NCBI RefSeq assembly: GCF_001643375.1
Contig: NZ_LSHB01000023.1
Coordinates: 1 to 54,788, forward strand
Length of the DNA: 54,788 bases
From: Chryseobacterium sp. FP211-J200
GTDB lineage: Bacteria > Bacteroidota > Bacteroidia > Flavobacteriales > Weeksellaceae
Direction: 5' to 3'
The position numbers and the translations under genes were made by a program. Below, in pieces: positions 44,902 through 54,788 of the stretch; position 1 is the stretch's first letter; every line of letters starts with the position of its first letter. Below the pieces are notes generated by a model. It did not search any database and was not told the DNA's origin. It worked only from the letters and a program-made list of their open reading frames with translations.

Positions 44902-45933
44902 TTACTTTTTGTTATTGAATAATTTTAATTTTGAGTAGAAATCCTCGAACATCAGTCGAGTGTCGAGTTGTGTGTAAACTCTGATGTTTCTGCCTTTCGG
45001 ATTATCTTCGTAAAGTCCGCTATCATTGATTTTCGGCACTTTTTTGACGACGTAAGAACTTGAAGATGGGTCGGCTTCAAATGAAGACTGTAAAGCAGTC
45101 AGCAACACCAAAGGCGAATCTCCCATAATATAAGTTTCACCGATTTTCAGATTGAATCTCTGAACCATTTCCATCAGGTCTTCAATCTTTTTGGTTAAAT
45201 AAGCTCCAGTTTTTCCTTCCGATTTTACTTTGGATACAAGTTCTGCATAAGACATCAAAGTCTGTCGGTAGGCATTCCTCGGAATTTGCCAGATATTTAA
45301 ATTGGATTAGTTGAAAACAACCTGCGCTGCTTTGATGTCAATTCCGAGATTATATTCCAAAGGCGTGTAACCCGGAGGCGGCGTTGCCAAATCAGAATAT
45401 TCTGGACCGCCAATCCAAACAACAATGATTTTGTCTGCGATTTTTGGTTCCATTAAATAAGCACTCGCTACTTCCGTCAAACCTGCACCGCAAACTATGA
45501 ACAAAGGATTTTTCTCATCCGCTTTCATTGCTTCTGCAACAATGGCTTTCGCACCTTCGGAAACATTGGGTGTTTTCAAATCCTTCAATGGGTCATTGGA
45601 ACCTTGCAGAACGTTGAACTTGTTTTTCAAATTCATTACTTCTAAAGTTTCGTTGACTTTCTTCACCGCATTTTCGGCGGTATTTTTTGATGCATCAAAC
45701 GGGTCGCCTGGTTTCAAGTGTGAACCGATGACTCCTTTGATTTCTGTCGAAGGCGAAAGAATCTGATGAACGAGTTGAAACAATCCGTCCGGGTCGCCAC
45801 CAAAATCATTGTCAACAATAACTCTGTATCTTGGCTCTACCAATTTGTCCATTTGCGGAAGTACGGACGTCGTCTGAGCCGTCAAAGTGACTGTGGCAAA
45901 CAATGATAAAACTATGGTAAATAAAGATTTCAT
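44902..45933 (-). pseudogene. Nucleoside-hydrolase-like exported protein with in-frame TAA
   Basis: The first 208 codons encode a signal peptide (MKSLFTIVLSLFATVTLTAQ) and an IUNH-type nucleoside hydrolase core with the calcium-binding DNDFGGDPDG. After TAA at 45307-45309 the same frame continues with SNLNIWQIPRNAYRQTLMSY and KIGETYIMGDSPLVLLTAL to the stop at 44902, clearly the C-terminal half of the same protein (about 343 residues). A single nonsense change explains it. It lies between the GH3 and esterase genes and was part of their operon; in such loci these proteins may cleave N- or O-glycosides rather than nucleosides. Confidence 0.82.
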
Positions 45934-45942
45934 AATGATATT

Positions 45943-47115
<1,173 letters not shown>

Positions 47116-47149
47116 CTATTTTTATACTAAGTAAACCTTTTATTTTGAT

Positions 47150-49413
47150 TTAGAAATTAAAGCTTACAGAAAACTGACCTGTCAATGGCATAATGTAAGT
47201 TCCCGTCAAAAGTGTTCCGTAGTACGGGCTTGCATTGGTAATCAATTCGGCACCATTGATAGTTCCACTCGCTCCTCGTTGGTTCAGGAAGTTGATAACC
47301 GTTGCGCCAAAGTTGATATTTTTGTTCACCGTATAACTTACTCCACCGAAAGTTTCCCATCTTGGGGCAAAATATAAAGCATTGGTCAGGTTGGCATATT
47401 GTTTTGAGAAATATCTGAAACTTGCCCAGAATCTCCATTTATCAACCGTATAACTTGGGTCAATCTCCATCAAGGTTTTTGCAACACCTAACACATTGTT
47501 GTCACTGTAATTATAAGCCGTTCCGAAAGCATCAAAATTAAATTTCTTGTAAACCGGATTTTGGAATGTTATTAAATAATGGAGGTTGAAACCTTTAAAA
47601 GGCGTTAAAACAAAATCCGTTGTCCAACCCAAGGTCTGGATATCGTAATAAACCGTTGTATTCTGTGCCTGTGAAGTATTGGCTGGATTTACAAGGTTGA
47701 ATCTTTCAAGATTGTTGTTCTTTTTGAGATATGTTGCCTGAGAAATCAACTGTATAAAATTGGTATTCCAGAAAATCCCGAATGCGCCCAATGGACTTTT
47801 GATCTTATTGGTATTCGGTTCAAAAGCCTGAGAATAACTTTCCAGTCTTCTGTTTTCTTCCGTGTAAAGGAAATTTGCAATCACACCAAAATTCTTGCTG
47901 ATGTTGTATGTTGCATTCAAACTACCTGCAATCTGGTAAAAACTTTTGTTGATTTTGTCGAACTGACTTGCATCTGTAAAATTGAAACCAACTGTTCTAG
48001 GAGTCAAAGAAATTCGCCGTCAACAGTATGATTTCTCAAATGAAGCCCATAGCTTAAATTGAAGTTATCGGAAACTTTCCATTCATCTGTTCCATATACC
48101 GAAATCTTGTTTTCCGTTCCGCTGTGAAATTCTCCGCCAGCGTTGTAGTTGTAATATCCGTCAGAATCTGTTCCCGGGCCAATCAATCTTTGCGGTTGAG
48201 GCTCAACAGTCTGGAAATAAAATGACCTGTTGGATTTGAAATCATTGACCTTGTAAAATTGTTCCAAAACACCGAACGTCACATTATGATTACCGACCTG
48301 TTTGCTCAATGAAAAACGTCCTGCGATGTTTGTAATGGGTGTGCTGGGTGTATGCAAAGCAAGCTGTGTTCCTACATTTCCGGTATAAGCCTGACCATTG
48401 GAAGCCAAAGTGTATCCGTCGCCTGCCTCCGCATTGAAAATACTCAATGGAATCACATTGGTGGATTTGGCGATTGCAAAGTGTGCTCTGGTAGAGAATT
48501 TGAAATCCCAGCCATTATTCAGCAAATAATTTCCGACGATGTCGATATTATGAGATGTATTTCTGCTGTCGTTCCCACTCAAACCTGCCCAATAGGTATC
48601 TCCGGAAAGGATATCCTTCATTTTCACCTCTCCGTCTCGCAAGACATAAGAATCTCTACCGATTTTGAAATTGTCCAGTTCCGTCACTTTACCATTCTCA
48701 CCATATTGGAAAACAGCATAATTCCCTACATTGTATGAATCTGAATATTTGTAAGCAACAGTGATCTTTCCTTTATTATCATTAAAATATTTGGTCAATC
48801 CAAATCTGAAGATCTTGGTCTCATCTACATTCCTTGCAAATCCTAATTTAAAGGTACTTGGATCATAATTAAGGAAAGCTCCAGCTGTATAGGTCCAGCC
48901 GTTTTTGGATATCGGTCCGGACACATTCACATCTCCTTGCAACCACCCGAAAGTACTTGTTGTAAATTTTCCTTTTAATTTAAAATCTTTGGTTCCAGTC
49001 TGAGAATAAGAGTTCACGGTAAAACCAAGGTCGCCCATTGTATTTGCCAGTTGGTCCATTTTCAACAATCCTGTTTTCTCCAAGCCTACACTCTGTCTCC
49101 AGGTTTTGTTGGGAAGTTCCGGCCAGAAGAAATAAACGGCAGGCAAATCATTTTCAAGGATGGTAATTCCGCCAACTGTTGATGGCAGACCGATATTCAC
49201 ATCTCTCGGACTTGTGTTGTTGGCTGCATTCAACATGACGTTTCTGTTGTTGTCTTCTTTGGAAGAAGCCGTCACCGTTTTTACGCCTTTTTCTGTTTTG
49301 GCCGCTTTGACTGCATTTTTCACCGCAAGACTGTCTGTGGTTTCCTGCCCATAAACGGACGCAAAAGAAAGCACCAATCCGAGAGCTGAAATTTTTATTA
49401 CCGATTTTCTCAT
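47150..49413 (-). pseudogene. TonB-dependent receptor, frameshifted in the barrel
   Basis: Two frames make one receptor of about 754 residues. The first (49413 to 48004) has a signal peptide (MRKSVIKISALGLVLSFASVYGQ), a plug-like part (VNIGLPSTVGGITI) and half of the barrel; it ends at HTVDGEFL and a stop. The second (from about 48012 to 47150) continues with SLTPRTVGFNF through the barrel to the terminal GQFSVSFNF, a typical aromatic barrel end. A single base is missing near 48005-48013. No SusD gene is next to it. It would have imported the oligosaccharide that the downstream esterase and GH3 act on. Confidence 0.85.
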
Positions 49414-49585
49414 TTCAAGTTATATATATATTTATTTTCTTTAGTTTCAAAGAGCTCTATCGCATCAAAATCACAGACCACATTTATTTTTATTCAGGAT
49501 AATTTTATTGTAGTTATTGACAAGATTCGACTTGTTTATTAGATATCCAATTGCACTAAAAAAACAAAATCAAGACAAAATTCAT

Positions 49586-49602
49586 TGCTTCAAATAGAAG
49601 CA
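49586..49602. promoter_or_regulatory. Candidate operator palindrome 1
   Basis: TGCTTC-AAATA-GAAGCA is a perfect palindrome in the divergent region between the TonB receptor and the Nudix-type regulator. It shares the pattern ATTGCTTnAnATAGAAnCA with the second palindrome. Confidence 0.5.
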
Positions 49603-49716
49603 TTATAATAGTACATTGTTTATTTTAATTGGACAAATAACTATTAATAAAAATTAATATTGAACACAACCAATTATTCATCAATTAGTTATAATCAAAA
49701 AAACTTACAATCAAAT

Positions 49717-49739
49717 CATTGCTTTATATAGAAACAATG
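49717..49739. promoter_or_regulatory. Candidate operator palindrome 2
   Basis: A 23-nt near-palindrome with CATTGCTTT at one end and GAAACAATG at the other. It lies about 130 nt from palindrome 1 and is closely related in sequence. Confidence 0.5.
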
Positions 49740-49847
49740 GAAATATCATTTCAGATAATCGCCAAAAACTGACTCGAATTCCTAATTTTTGTTTTTCTTC
49801 ATTTTTTTATTAATATTTTTGTAACATTGACACCAGAAACTAATGAA

Positions 49848-50600
49848 ATGGACTCTAAAGAATTAATTTTACAACGATCGAACGAAGCAAAAGACATCTA
49901 TATCCCTCACCTTTCGGCAGATCCTGTAATTTTTGGATTTGATCAAAACGAATTGAAAGTTCTCCTCCTGAAAATGAATTACAGAAAACTATGGTTTTTA
50001 CCTGGTGGCTATGTAAAAAAGGACGAAGATCTGGACGACGCCGTATTGAGGATACTAAAAGATAGAGCTGGCGTGAATGCTGTTTCCTATCTAGAGGAAT
50101 TTGGAGTTTTCGGAAAGAAGAACAGAAGCGAGGATTACTTTGAAGACTTCGATGAAACGCTTTTTCACAAACAAAGATTTGTAACCATTGGCTATTACGC
50201 CTTATACAATCCTTCAAAAATAGATCTCACCATTGATGAATACAGTGAAAGCTGCGAGTGGATCTACCTGAGCCAACTTCCTGATATAGAAATGGCTATG
50301 GACCATAAGGAAATAGTGGAAAAGGCTTTGTTGACATTACGAGAAAAAATATCGATCAAACCAATCGGTATCAATCTACTGCCTGAAAAATTTACACTTT
50401 CTGAACTTCAAAAGTTATACGAAGCAATTCTTGGAAAGGAACTTAACAGAGGAAATTTCTACCGAAAAATAAAGAATCTTGGAATCCTGAAAAAACTGGA
50501 CGAACAAAGAAAAGGTGGAGCACACAAAGCGCCAGACCTTTATTCTTTTGATGAGGAAATTTATAGAAAGGCTTTGGAAAATGGTTTGATCAGCTGGTAA
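49848..50600 (+). CDS. Nudix-family transcriptional regulator (AraR/NrtR-like)
   Basis: A 250-residue protein with an N-terminal Nudix domain (about 25-150) and a C-terminal winged helix (about 165-250; LSELQKLYEAILGKELNRGN and KIKNLGILKKLDE). The Nudix box is degenerate (GGYVKKDEDLDDAVLRILKD lacks the REUxEE catalytic core), so it should bind rather than hydrolyse its ligand. In Bacteroidota such proteins regulate sugar catabolism (for example AraR). It is divergent from the carbohydrate operon, with two matching palindromes in between, and is the likely regulator. The ATG at 49848 is preferred over a TTG seven codons upstream. Confidence 0.85.
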   Translation: MDSKELILQRSNEAKDIYIPHLSADPVIFGFDQNELKVLLLKMNYRKLWFLPGGYVKKDEDLDDAVLRILKDRAGVNAVSYLEEFGVFGKKNRSEDYFEDFDETLFHKQRFVTIGYYALYNPSKIDLTIDEYSESCEWIYLSQLPDIEMAMDHKEIVEKALLTLREKISIKPIGINLLPEKFTLSELQKLYEAILGKELNRGNFYRKIKNLGILKKLDEQRKGGAHKAPDLYSFDEEIYRKALENGLISW

Positions 50601-50609
50601 TCCAATGAT

Positions 50610-51008
50610 CTAATTCAGGTTACTTTCAGGTTTCATATCATATTCAGATTCCCACTTTTCCAGAAGATCAAGAATAGGTAAAAGTGCCAAACCCTTCTCA
50701 GTGAGGCAATACTCTACTCTAGGTGGAATCTCTTTAAACTCTTGCCTCGTCAAAAGATGGTCAGTTTCCATTTCTCTCAATTGATCGGTCAATACCTTTC
50801 TGGAAATCACAGAGATGCGTGCAGCGACCTCTCCAAATCGCAGTTTTCTATTATTGATCACCAAAACGATAATAGGTTTCCATTTGCTCCCCAAAGCTGA
50901 CATTGCCTTGCCTAATGGGCAACTGCACCCAAGTGTTTTTTGCTGTCTCATATCTTTTTTGGTGTATTTATCACCAATTGTTACCGCCAAGTTACTACTT
51001 TTTTCCAT
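50610..51008 (-). CDS. HxlR-family transcriptional regulator
   Basis: A 132-residue winged-helix regulator. The N-terminal cysteine pair in GCSCPLGKAMSALG, the KWKPIIVLVI helix, and the recognition part VISRKVLTDQLREMETDHLL are typical for HxlR. Members with this cysteine sense electrophiles or disulfide stress. It is divergent from an old-yellow-enzyme gene across a 69-nt region, the arrangement usual for a repressor and its target. Confidence 0.9.
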   Translation of the reverse strand: MEKSSNLAVTIGDKYTKKDMRQQKTLGCSCPLGKAMSALGSKWKPIIVLVINNRKLRFGEVAARISVISRKVLTDQLREMETDHLLTRQEFKEIPPRVEYCLTEKGLALLPILDLLEKWESEYDMKPESNLN

Positions 51009-51077
51009 TCATAAGATACAAATACGAACTATTATTAGTTACTTTGTATAACAATTAATCAAATAACAAAATTAAAA

Positions 51078-52139
51078 ATGAGTTTAGACGCATTATTCAA
51101 GCCTTTTACATACAAAAATCTTCAACTTAAAAACAGGATCGTCATGGCTCCAATGACGAGAGCTTTTTCTGATAATGGCGTACCAACACAACAGATTGCA
51201 GATTATTACGCGAGAAGAGCTGCTTCAGAAGTTGGACTGATCCTTTCTGAAGGCACTGTGATCAACAGACCAGCCTCAAAAAACATACAGAACATCCCGG
51301 ATTTTTACGGAACCGAAGCTTTGAACGGATGGAAAAATGTCATCGACGCTGTTCACGAAAATGGCGGAAAAATGGGACCTCAAATCTGGCACGTTGGCGA
51401 CACGAGAAGTTCTCCGGACTATCCAACCGTTGAGATGGAAAAAGCGGCTACTATGACCCTGGAAGATATCCAGGATACGATCGCTCAATTTGCAGCTTCC
51501 GCCAAATCAGCAAAAGATCTGGGATTTGATGTTTTGGAAATCCATGGCGCACACGGCTATCTGATCGACCAATTTTTCTGGGAAGTGACCAACACAAGAA
51601 CAGATGAATATGGTGGAAAAACTTTGAAGGAAAGAAGCAAATTTGCTGTCGATATCATCAAAGCAATTAGAGCTGCAGTGGGAGCAGATTTCACGATCAT
51701 CATCCGACTTTCCCAATGGAAACAGCAGGATTACAAAAGCAGATTGGCAACAACTCCAGAAGAAATGGAAGAATGGCTTCTGCCAATGAAGGAAGCAGGT
51801 GTAGATATTTTCCATTGTTCACAACGCAGATTCTGGGAGCCGGAATTTGAAGGTTCTGACCTTAATTTTGCAGGTTGGGCAAAGAAATTGACAGGACAAC
51901 CCACCATCACAGTTGGGTCAGTCGGTTTAAATGGTGATTTTATGAGTGCATTTGCCGGACAAGGTTCTGAGAAAAGTGACCTATCAGAATTATTGAAGAG
52001 ACTTGACCGTCAGGATTTTGACCTAGTAGCAGTAGGAAGGGCAGTTCTAAGCGACTTCGAATGGGCTAAAAAAGTGAAAGAAGGAAGACTGGATGAGATC
52101 TCAGATTTCGCGGGAGAGAGTTTAGGTGTCCTTTATTAA
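51078..52139 (+). CDS. NADH:flavin oxidoreductase (old yellow enzyme family)
   Basis: A 353-residue TIM-barrel FMN enzyme. NRIVMAPMTRAFSDNGVP at the N-terminus, EIHGAHGYLIDQFFW (with the substrate-anchoring histidines) and RTDEYGG are family marks; LVAVGRAVLSDFEW closes the phosphate-binding site. It reduces alkenes activated by a carbonyl or nitro group and helps detoxify electrophiles, consistent with the divergent HxlR regulator. It is a single-gene unit with a strong terminator. Confidence 0.93.
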   Translation: MSLDALFKPFTYKNLQLKNRIVMAPMTRAFSDNGVPTQQIADYYARRAASEVGLILSEGTVINRPASKNIQNIPDFYGTEALNGWKNVIDAVHENGGKMGPQIWHVGDTRSSPDYPTVEMEKAATMTLEDIQDTIAQFAASAKSAKDLGFDVLEIHGAHGYLIDQFFWEVTNTRTDEYGGKTLKERSKFAVDIIKAIRAAVGADFTIIIRLSQWKQQDYKSRLATTPEEMEEWLLPMKEAGVDIFHCSQRRFWEPEFEGSDLNFAGWAKKLTGQPTITVGSVGLNGDFMSAFAGQGSEKSDLSELLKRLDRQDFDLVAVGRAVLSDFEWAKKVKEGRLDEISDFAGESLGVLY

Positions 52140-52157
52140 TTATAAAAATTGATCAAT

Positions 52158-52196
52158 AAAAGCGACTTATTTTTATGATAAGTCGCTTTTTATTTT
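52158..52196 (+). terminator. Terminator of the OYE gene
   Basis: AAAAGCGACTTAT pairs with ATAAGTCGCTTTTT around TTTTATG. Confidence 0.92.
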
Positions 52197-52583
52197 AATT
52201 TGATCACCATTTATTTAGCATGACCCTTTTTAAATAATAATATTCAAAGACCATTATACAACTTTGAAAACCCACTTAAGAGCGACAATACCCTTTTTCA
52301 CTACTTGATTAAACAAAAAAATCCCCAAATGAATTGGGGATAAAAACTAATAACCATGAAAACCTTTAAAAGAATTTCCGCTACAAAAGTATGAAAAGTA
52401 TCCGTAGTTCTTGCTAATAAAAGATGTTAATTGTATGGTAAAAAAACAGACTTATATCATAAATTTATCGTAATATTTATTTTTTCTGGTGAAATGTAAA
52501 CCATGAACACATTTTTTTAAAATCAACGTGAAAATTTAACTTGAAAGTGATCTAAATCATAAACTATGCTGAATTTTAATAAA
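52197..52583. other. Gene-free stretch with hairpin and short leader-like frame
   Basis: No ordinary gene was seen. TCCCCAA-ATGAA-TTGGGGA at 52322-52340 is a clean hairpin followed by A-rich DNA. Shortly after, a 12-codon frame (MKTFKRISATKV, 52356-52394) starts at an ATG in an A-rich context. Whether it is translated is unknown. The rest is AT-rich without structure. Confidence 0.35.
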
Positions 52584-52660
52584 TAAGTTTGTATTCTCCG
52601 TGAAAGAGGAGTTTCATCATTTGTGTTTTTTAGCTTCCCATTTTTGGGAAGCTTTTTTGT
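52584..52660 (+). ncRNA. Candidate small RNA with own promoter box and terminator
   Basis: TAAGTTTG at 52584-52591 fits the TAnnTTTG promoter consensus. Next come a small stem CTCC-GTGAAAGA-GGAG and a strong terminator, AGCTTCCCA-TTTT-TGGGAAGCTTTTTT at 52632-52658. The interval between box and terminator is non-coding and would give an RNA of about 65 nt. The next gene is 270 nt further on, so this is not a simple leader. Confidence 0.4.
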
Positions 52661-52933
52661 TGAAAATGATTCGCAAATAATCCAGTTGTCAAATTTCCAA
52701 GTTCAAAAAAAAGTGTGAACTTTCAGTACTAAAAATTATCTTTTAACAAAAGATTTGCCGTTTTTTTATAAGACAAAAATAGATTCTAAGTAGGAAAAAA
52801 ATCTAGCAGAAAAACTGCGATAATGACGAACTTCTGAAACTTCTGGAATTTGAGAACAGAAAAGATGTTGGACTGAATTTGATGAGGCCAAGTTTTTTTT
52901 GGATTAAATTCACTATTTTTAATAAAAAACATA

Positions 52934-53577
52934 ATGAAAAAAAACACGGTCACTTTCCTACTTTTGCTCATCCAAATCTTTACTTTCGGTCAAGAAAAAC
53001 TACTCAAAGACCTAGATAATGATGGTATCGAAGACATTATCTACATGGACTCGATAAAATCTACGATTGTCTGCAAATTATCTACACAAAAATTTAAAGC
53101 CATATTCAGCAAACCAATCGAAACATTAAATACTATGTCTGGCGTAGTTCTTACAAAAAATGGTTTTGAGTTTTTTAACGATTGGATGCGGGCGGGCAAC
53201 AAAAACCAATTCCGCTAGGATCCCAAAACCAAGAACGTCCAGCTTATCGGGATGAGCCGCTACGAATTCGGGACACACGGTGATGGTGAAGGAGAATCCA
53301 GCATTAACTTATTAACCAGCGATTATATAGGAAATTGGAGCTACTACGATTTCTTAGCCAATAATGAAAATGGCCAAATCGTGAAAATGCCAACTATTAA
53401 AACCAGAATGAAATTTAAAGAAACCAATCTGGAAGATTTTGGGGAAGATACTTACTTTGAGTTTTCCGAAAGATGCTCGAAGCTTTTCTACCAACAAAAA
53501 GAAAAAATGAAAAGAAAGTAATTGCAGCCACTAAAACAGTCATTCAAAAATTTGTTGATGAAGGCGAAGAATTATAA
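52934..53577 (+). pseudogene. Exported protein with in-frame TAG and an A-run frameshift
   Basis: The frame starts with a signal peptide (MKKNTVTFLLLLIQIFTFGQ) and a Asp-rich calcium-type loop (LDNDGIEDIIYMD) like FG-GAP/integrin repeats. TAG at 53216-53218 interrupts KNQFR and DPKTKNVQLIGMSRYEFG, where a tyrosine codon would be natural. The frame continues to YQQKEK, where a 6-A run at 53502-53507 is probably one A short; restoring it gives a tail reading VIAATKTVIQKFVDEGEEL and a stop at 53577. The full product would be about 214 residues. Two independent lesions make a non-functional gene likely, unless both are sequence errors. Confidence 0.75.
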
Positions 53578-53590
53578 ATTTAAAATAATA

Positions 53591-54265
53591 ATGAAAGCAA
53601 AAATATTTTTCTATCTCATCATCGCAATTCTCGCTACCATTGCCGCCATCTCATATTTTGTAAAAATCGATACGGGAATGACTTGTGGAGAATCTCCGGT
53701 GGTACGTTGGAAATTCGCTATTTACAGAGGCGAGTGCGATGATGAAACAGGTTGCCATTTCTCAAAAATGGAAGAAAATGGAATTTTAGAATATGTCGGG
53801 TTAAAAAAAATATACTGTTACGGCGACGACATTTATACCCTCGACAAGACCAGTTTAAGCGAAAACAATTCAGGCGACCAAGATACCTTACCCAAAATAT
53901 CAAAACCAATGGCAAACGGATTTGTAAGAGAATATTCTGCCGATAGCTCAGAAATTTATGACAGCAAATACGAGAACATCAACGGCTGTAAAAAAGTAAT
54001 CGAATGGAAATCTTACGACAAAAATTTGAAATTAAAATCGGAATGGATAAAAAAATACAAAATCGACAGCACTCAAACCTGTGATTTTTCAGCTTATACC
54101 GTTGTGAAAAAAGAATATCAAAACGAAAAATTAATTGCAATAGAAGAATATTTTGCACTTTCAGAAGCATCAGAAGAAGAACCTTGTGGAACTTGGAAAT
54201 ATTACGATTCAAACGGAAAATTAATCAAAACCGAAAATTTTAACTTGAAAAATAAAAAACAATAA
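53591..54265 (+). CDS. Membrane-anchored small protein of unknown function
   Basis: A 224-residue protein with one N-terminal TM helix (FFYLIIAILATIAAISYFV) and an external part with six or more cysteines (TCGE, GECDDETGCH, YCYGD, NGCKK, TCDF, PCGTW), suggesting disulfides. The C-terminal GTWKYYDSNGKLIKTENF resembles a MORN-like/antitoxin-repeat motif common in Flavobacteriia. The ATG at 53591 is chosen because it starts the TM helix. I do not recognise a specific family. Confidence 0.65.
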   Translation: MKAKIFFYLIIAILATIAAISYFVKIDTGMTCGESPVVRWKFAIYRGECDDETGCHFSKMEENGILEYVGLKKIYCYGDDIYTLDKTSLSENNSGDQDTLPKISKPMANGFVREYSADSSEIYDSKYENINGCKKVIEWKSYDKNLKLKSEWIKKYKIDSTQTCDFSAYTVVKKEYQNEKLIAIEEYFALSEASEEEPCGTWKYYDSNGKLIKTENFNLKNKKQ

Positions 54266-54284
54266 AACACCATAAACACAAACC

Positions 54285-54782
54285 ATGAAACTCAAATTAA
54301 TCCTACTTCTTCTCCTACTACCCTTTTTCAGCAATGCGCAAACCCTTGCAAAAACTAATTCGGGGATAAAAATTTACAGCTATCAATCTTCCGTCTTTGA
54401 AAATAAATTCTGGTTGACAATGTATAAAATTGATTGGGACTCAAAAACAATTCAATATGCTCAAATTCATTTTAATGAAGGAGAGAAAATATCTGATTTA
54501 AAAAGTGTCACACAAATATTTAGAAATGCAGTTTCCGCAGATAAATTTATCTTTATAAGCCCCGATAAAATAAAAGTGGAGAGGATGCGTAGAAATAGAA
54601 GCTGGCTCAATTTTGCAACACCAAGAGTCAAAAGTTCGTCGGCAGAAAGATATTTCATTAATGGAGACACACTTACTTTTGGTAAAGGAAAAAAGGCCGG
54701 CGAATATGTTTTTGATAAAGAATTAACACTTCGGTATCAACAAGAAAAAAAAAACAACAAACTGAAAATTAATTTAACCTGA
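54285..54782 (+). CDS. Small secreted protein of unknown function
   Basis: A 165-residue protein with a clear signal peptide (MKLKLILLLLLLPFFSNAQ) and a beta-rich, basic domain (MYKIDWDSKTIQYAQIHF, then KIKVERMRRNRSWLNF and FGKGKKAGEYVFDKELTL). The stop codon lies just inside the window. It follows the previous gene by 19 nt, so the two may be co-transcribed. Confidence 0.65.
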   Translation: MKLKLILLLLLLPFFSNAQTLAKTNSGIKIYSYQSSVFENKFWLTMYKIDWDSKTIQYAQIHFNEGEKISDLKSVTQIFRNAVSADKFIFISPDKIKVERMRRNRSWLNFATPRVKSSSAERYFINGDTLTFGKGKKAGEYVFDKELTLRYQQEKKNNKLKINLT

Positions 54783-54788
54783 GTTCGG

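Noticed and set aside
9283-45309. In-frame stops as recoding (selenocysteine or reassigned codon)
   Set aside because: The three in-frame stops are TGA, TAG and TAA, one each, and all three are used as normal stops elsewhere in the window. No SECIS-like hairpin was seen after the TGA.
51009-51077. TAnnTTTG promoter for the old yellow enzyme
   Set aside because: The closest match, TTACTTTG, does not fit the TA of the consensus.

Overview
The window looks like a Flavobacteriia genome of the Chryseobacterium/Weeksellaceae type. It is AT-rich, start codons lack clear Shine-Dalgarno sequences, several genes are preceded by TAnnTTTG-type promoter boxes, and the gene content is typical of Bacteroidota: a CTnDOT-type integrase, a SusC-like TonB receptor, DUF5916, DUF6261, a Nudix-type sugar regulator and a GluP-type transporter. 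No rRNA, tRNA or CRISPR array was recognised.

Layout. 1-4.7 kb is a mobile/defence segment: the end of an IS91-family element, a type II Thoeris pair (TIR protein ThsB plus a two-TM macro-domain effector ThsA, the latter frameshifted), and a tyrosine recombinase that is itself frameshifted. 4.7-11.4 kb holds pheS, a sensor-kinase/NarL-type regulator pair whose kinase is broken twice, a repeat-rich spacer, a gene with an in-frame stop, and a compact five-gene redox operon (two COG2388 acetyltransferases, an FMN reductase, a YjdI-like 4Fe-4S protein and OsmC). 11.6-23 kb is mostly housekeeping: a DUF5916 outer-membrane protein, a small PIN toxin/antitoxin pair, glnS, a PhoB/PhoR-like pair, an SDR, a GH13 lipoprotein and an NAD(P)-binding protein. 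24-26 kb carries an isolated, very AT-rich 670-residue PIN-like, membrane-anchored protein that I cannot assign to a named system. 26.4-37 kb returns to metabolism and envelope genes (tpx, gapN, LptF/G permease, ClC channel, dapB-like, PQQ-type sugar dehydrogenase).

38-40.8 kb is a second defence/mobile segment: four 41-nt tandem repeats, a SNIPE-like membrane nuclease (TM + coiled coil + DUF4041 + GIY-YIG) and a REP-associated transposase framed by REP palindromes. 40.8-50.6 kb is a carbohydrate locus on the minus strand (TonB receptor, CE1-like esterase, nucleoside-hydrolase-like protein, GH3, sugar MFS) with a divergent Nudix-family regulator and two matching palindromes between them. The end of the window has an HxlR/old-yellow-enzyme divergent pair, a candidate small RNA and small secreted or membrane proteins.

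A striking overall feature is the number of broken genes: thsA, the integrase, the sensor kinase, genes at 8953, 44902 and 52934, and the TonB receptor. Repairing one or two indels or stops restores a credible protein in each case. Conserved core genes are intact. This may be real decay of accessory genes or residual sequencing error; a 13-nt perfect match to the Illumina adapter stem at 34031-34043 is a warning for the second view.
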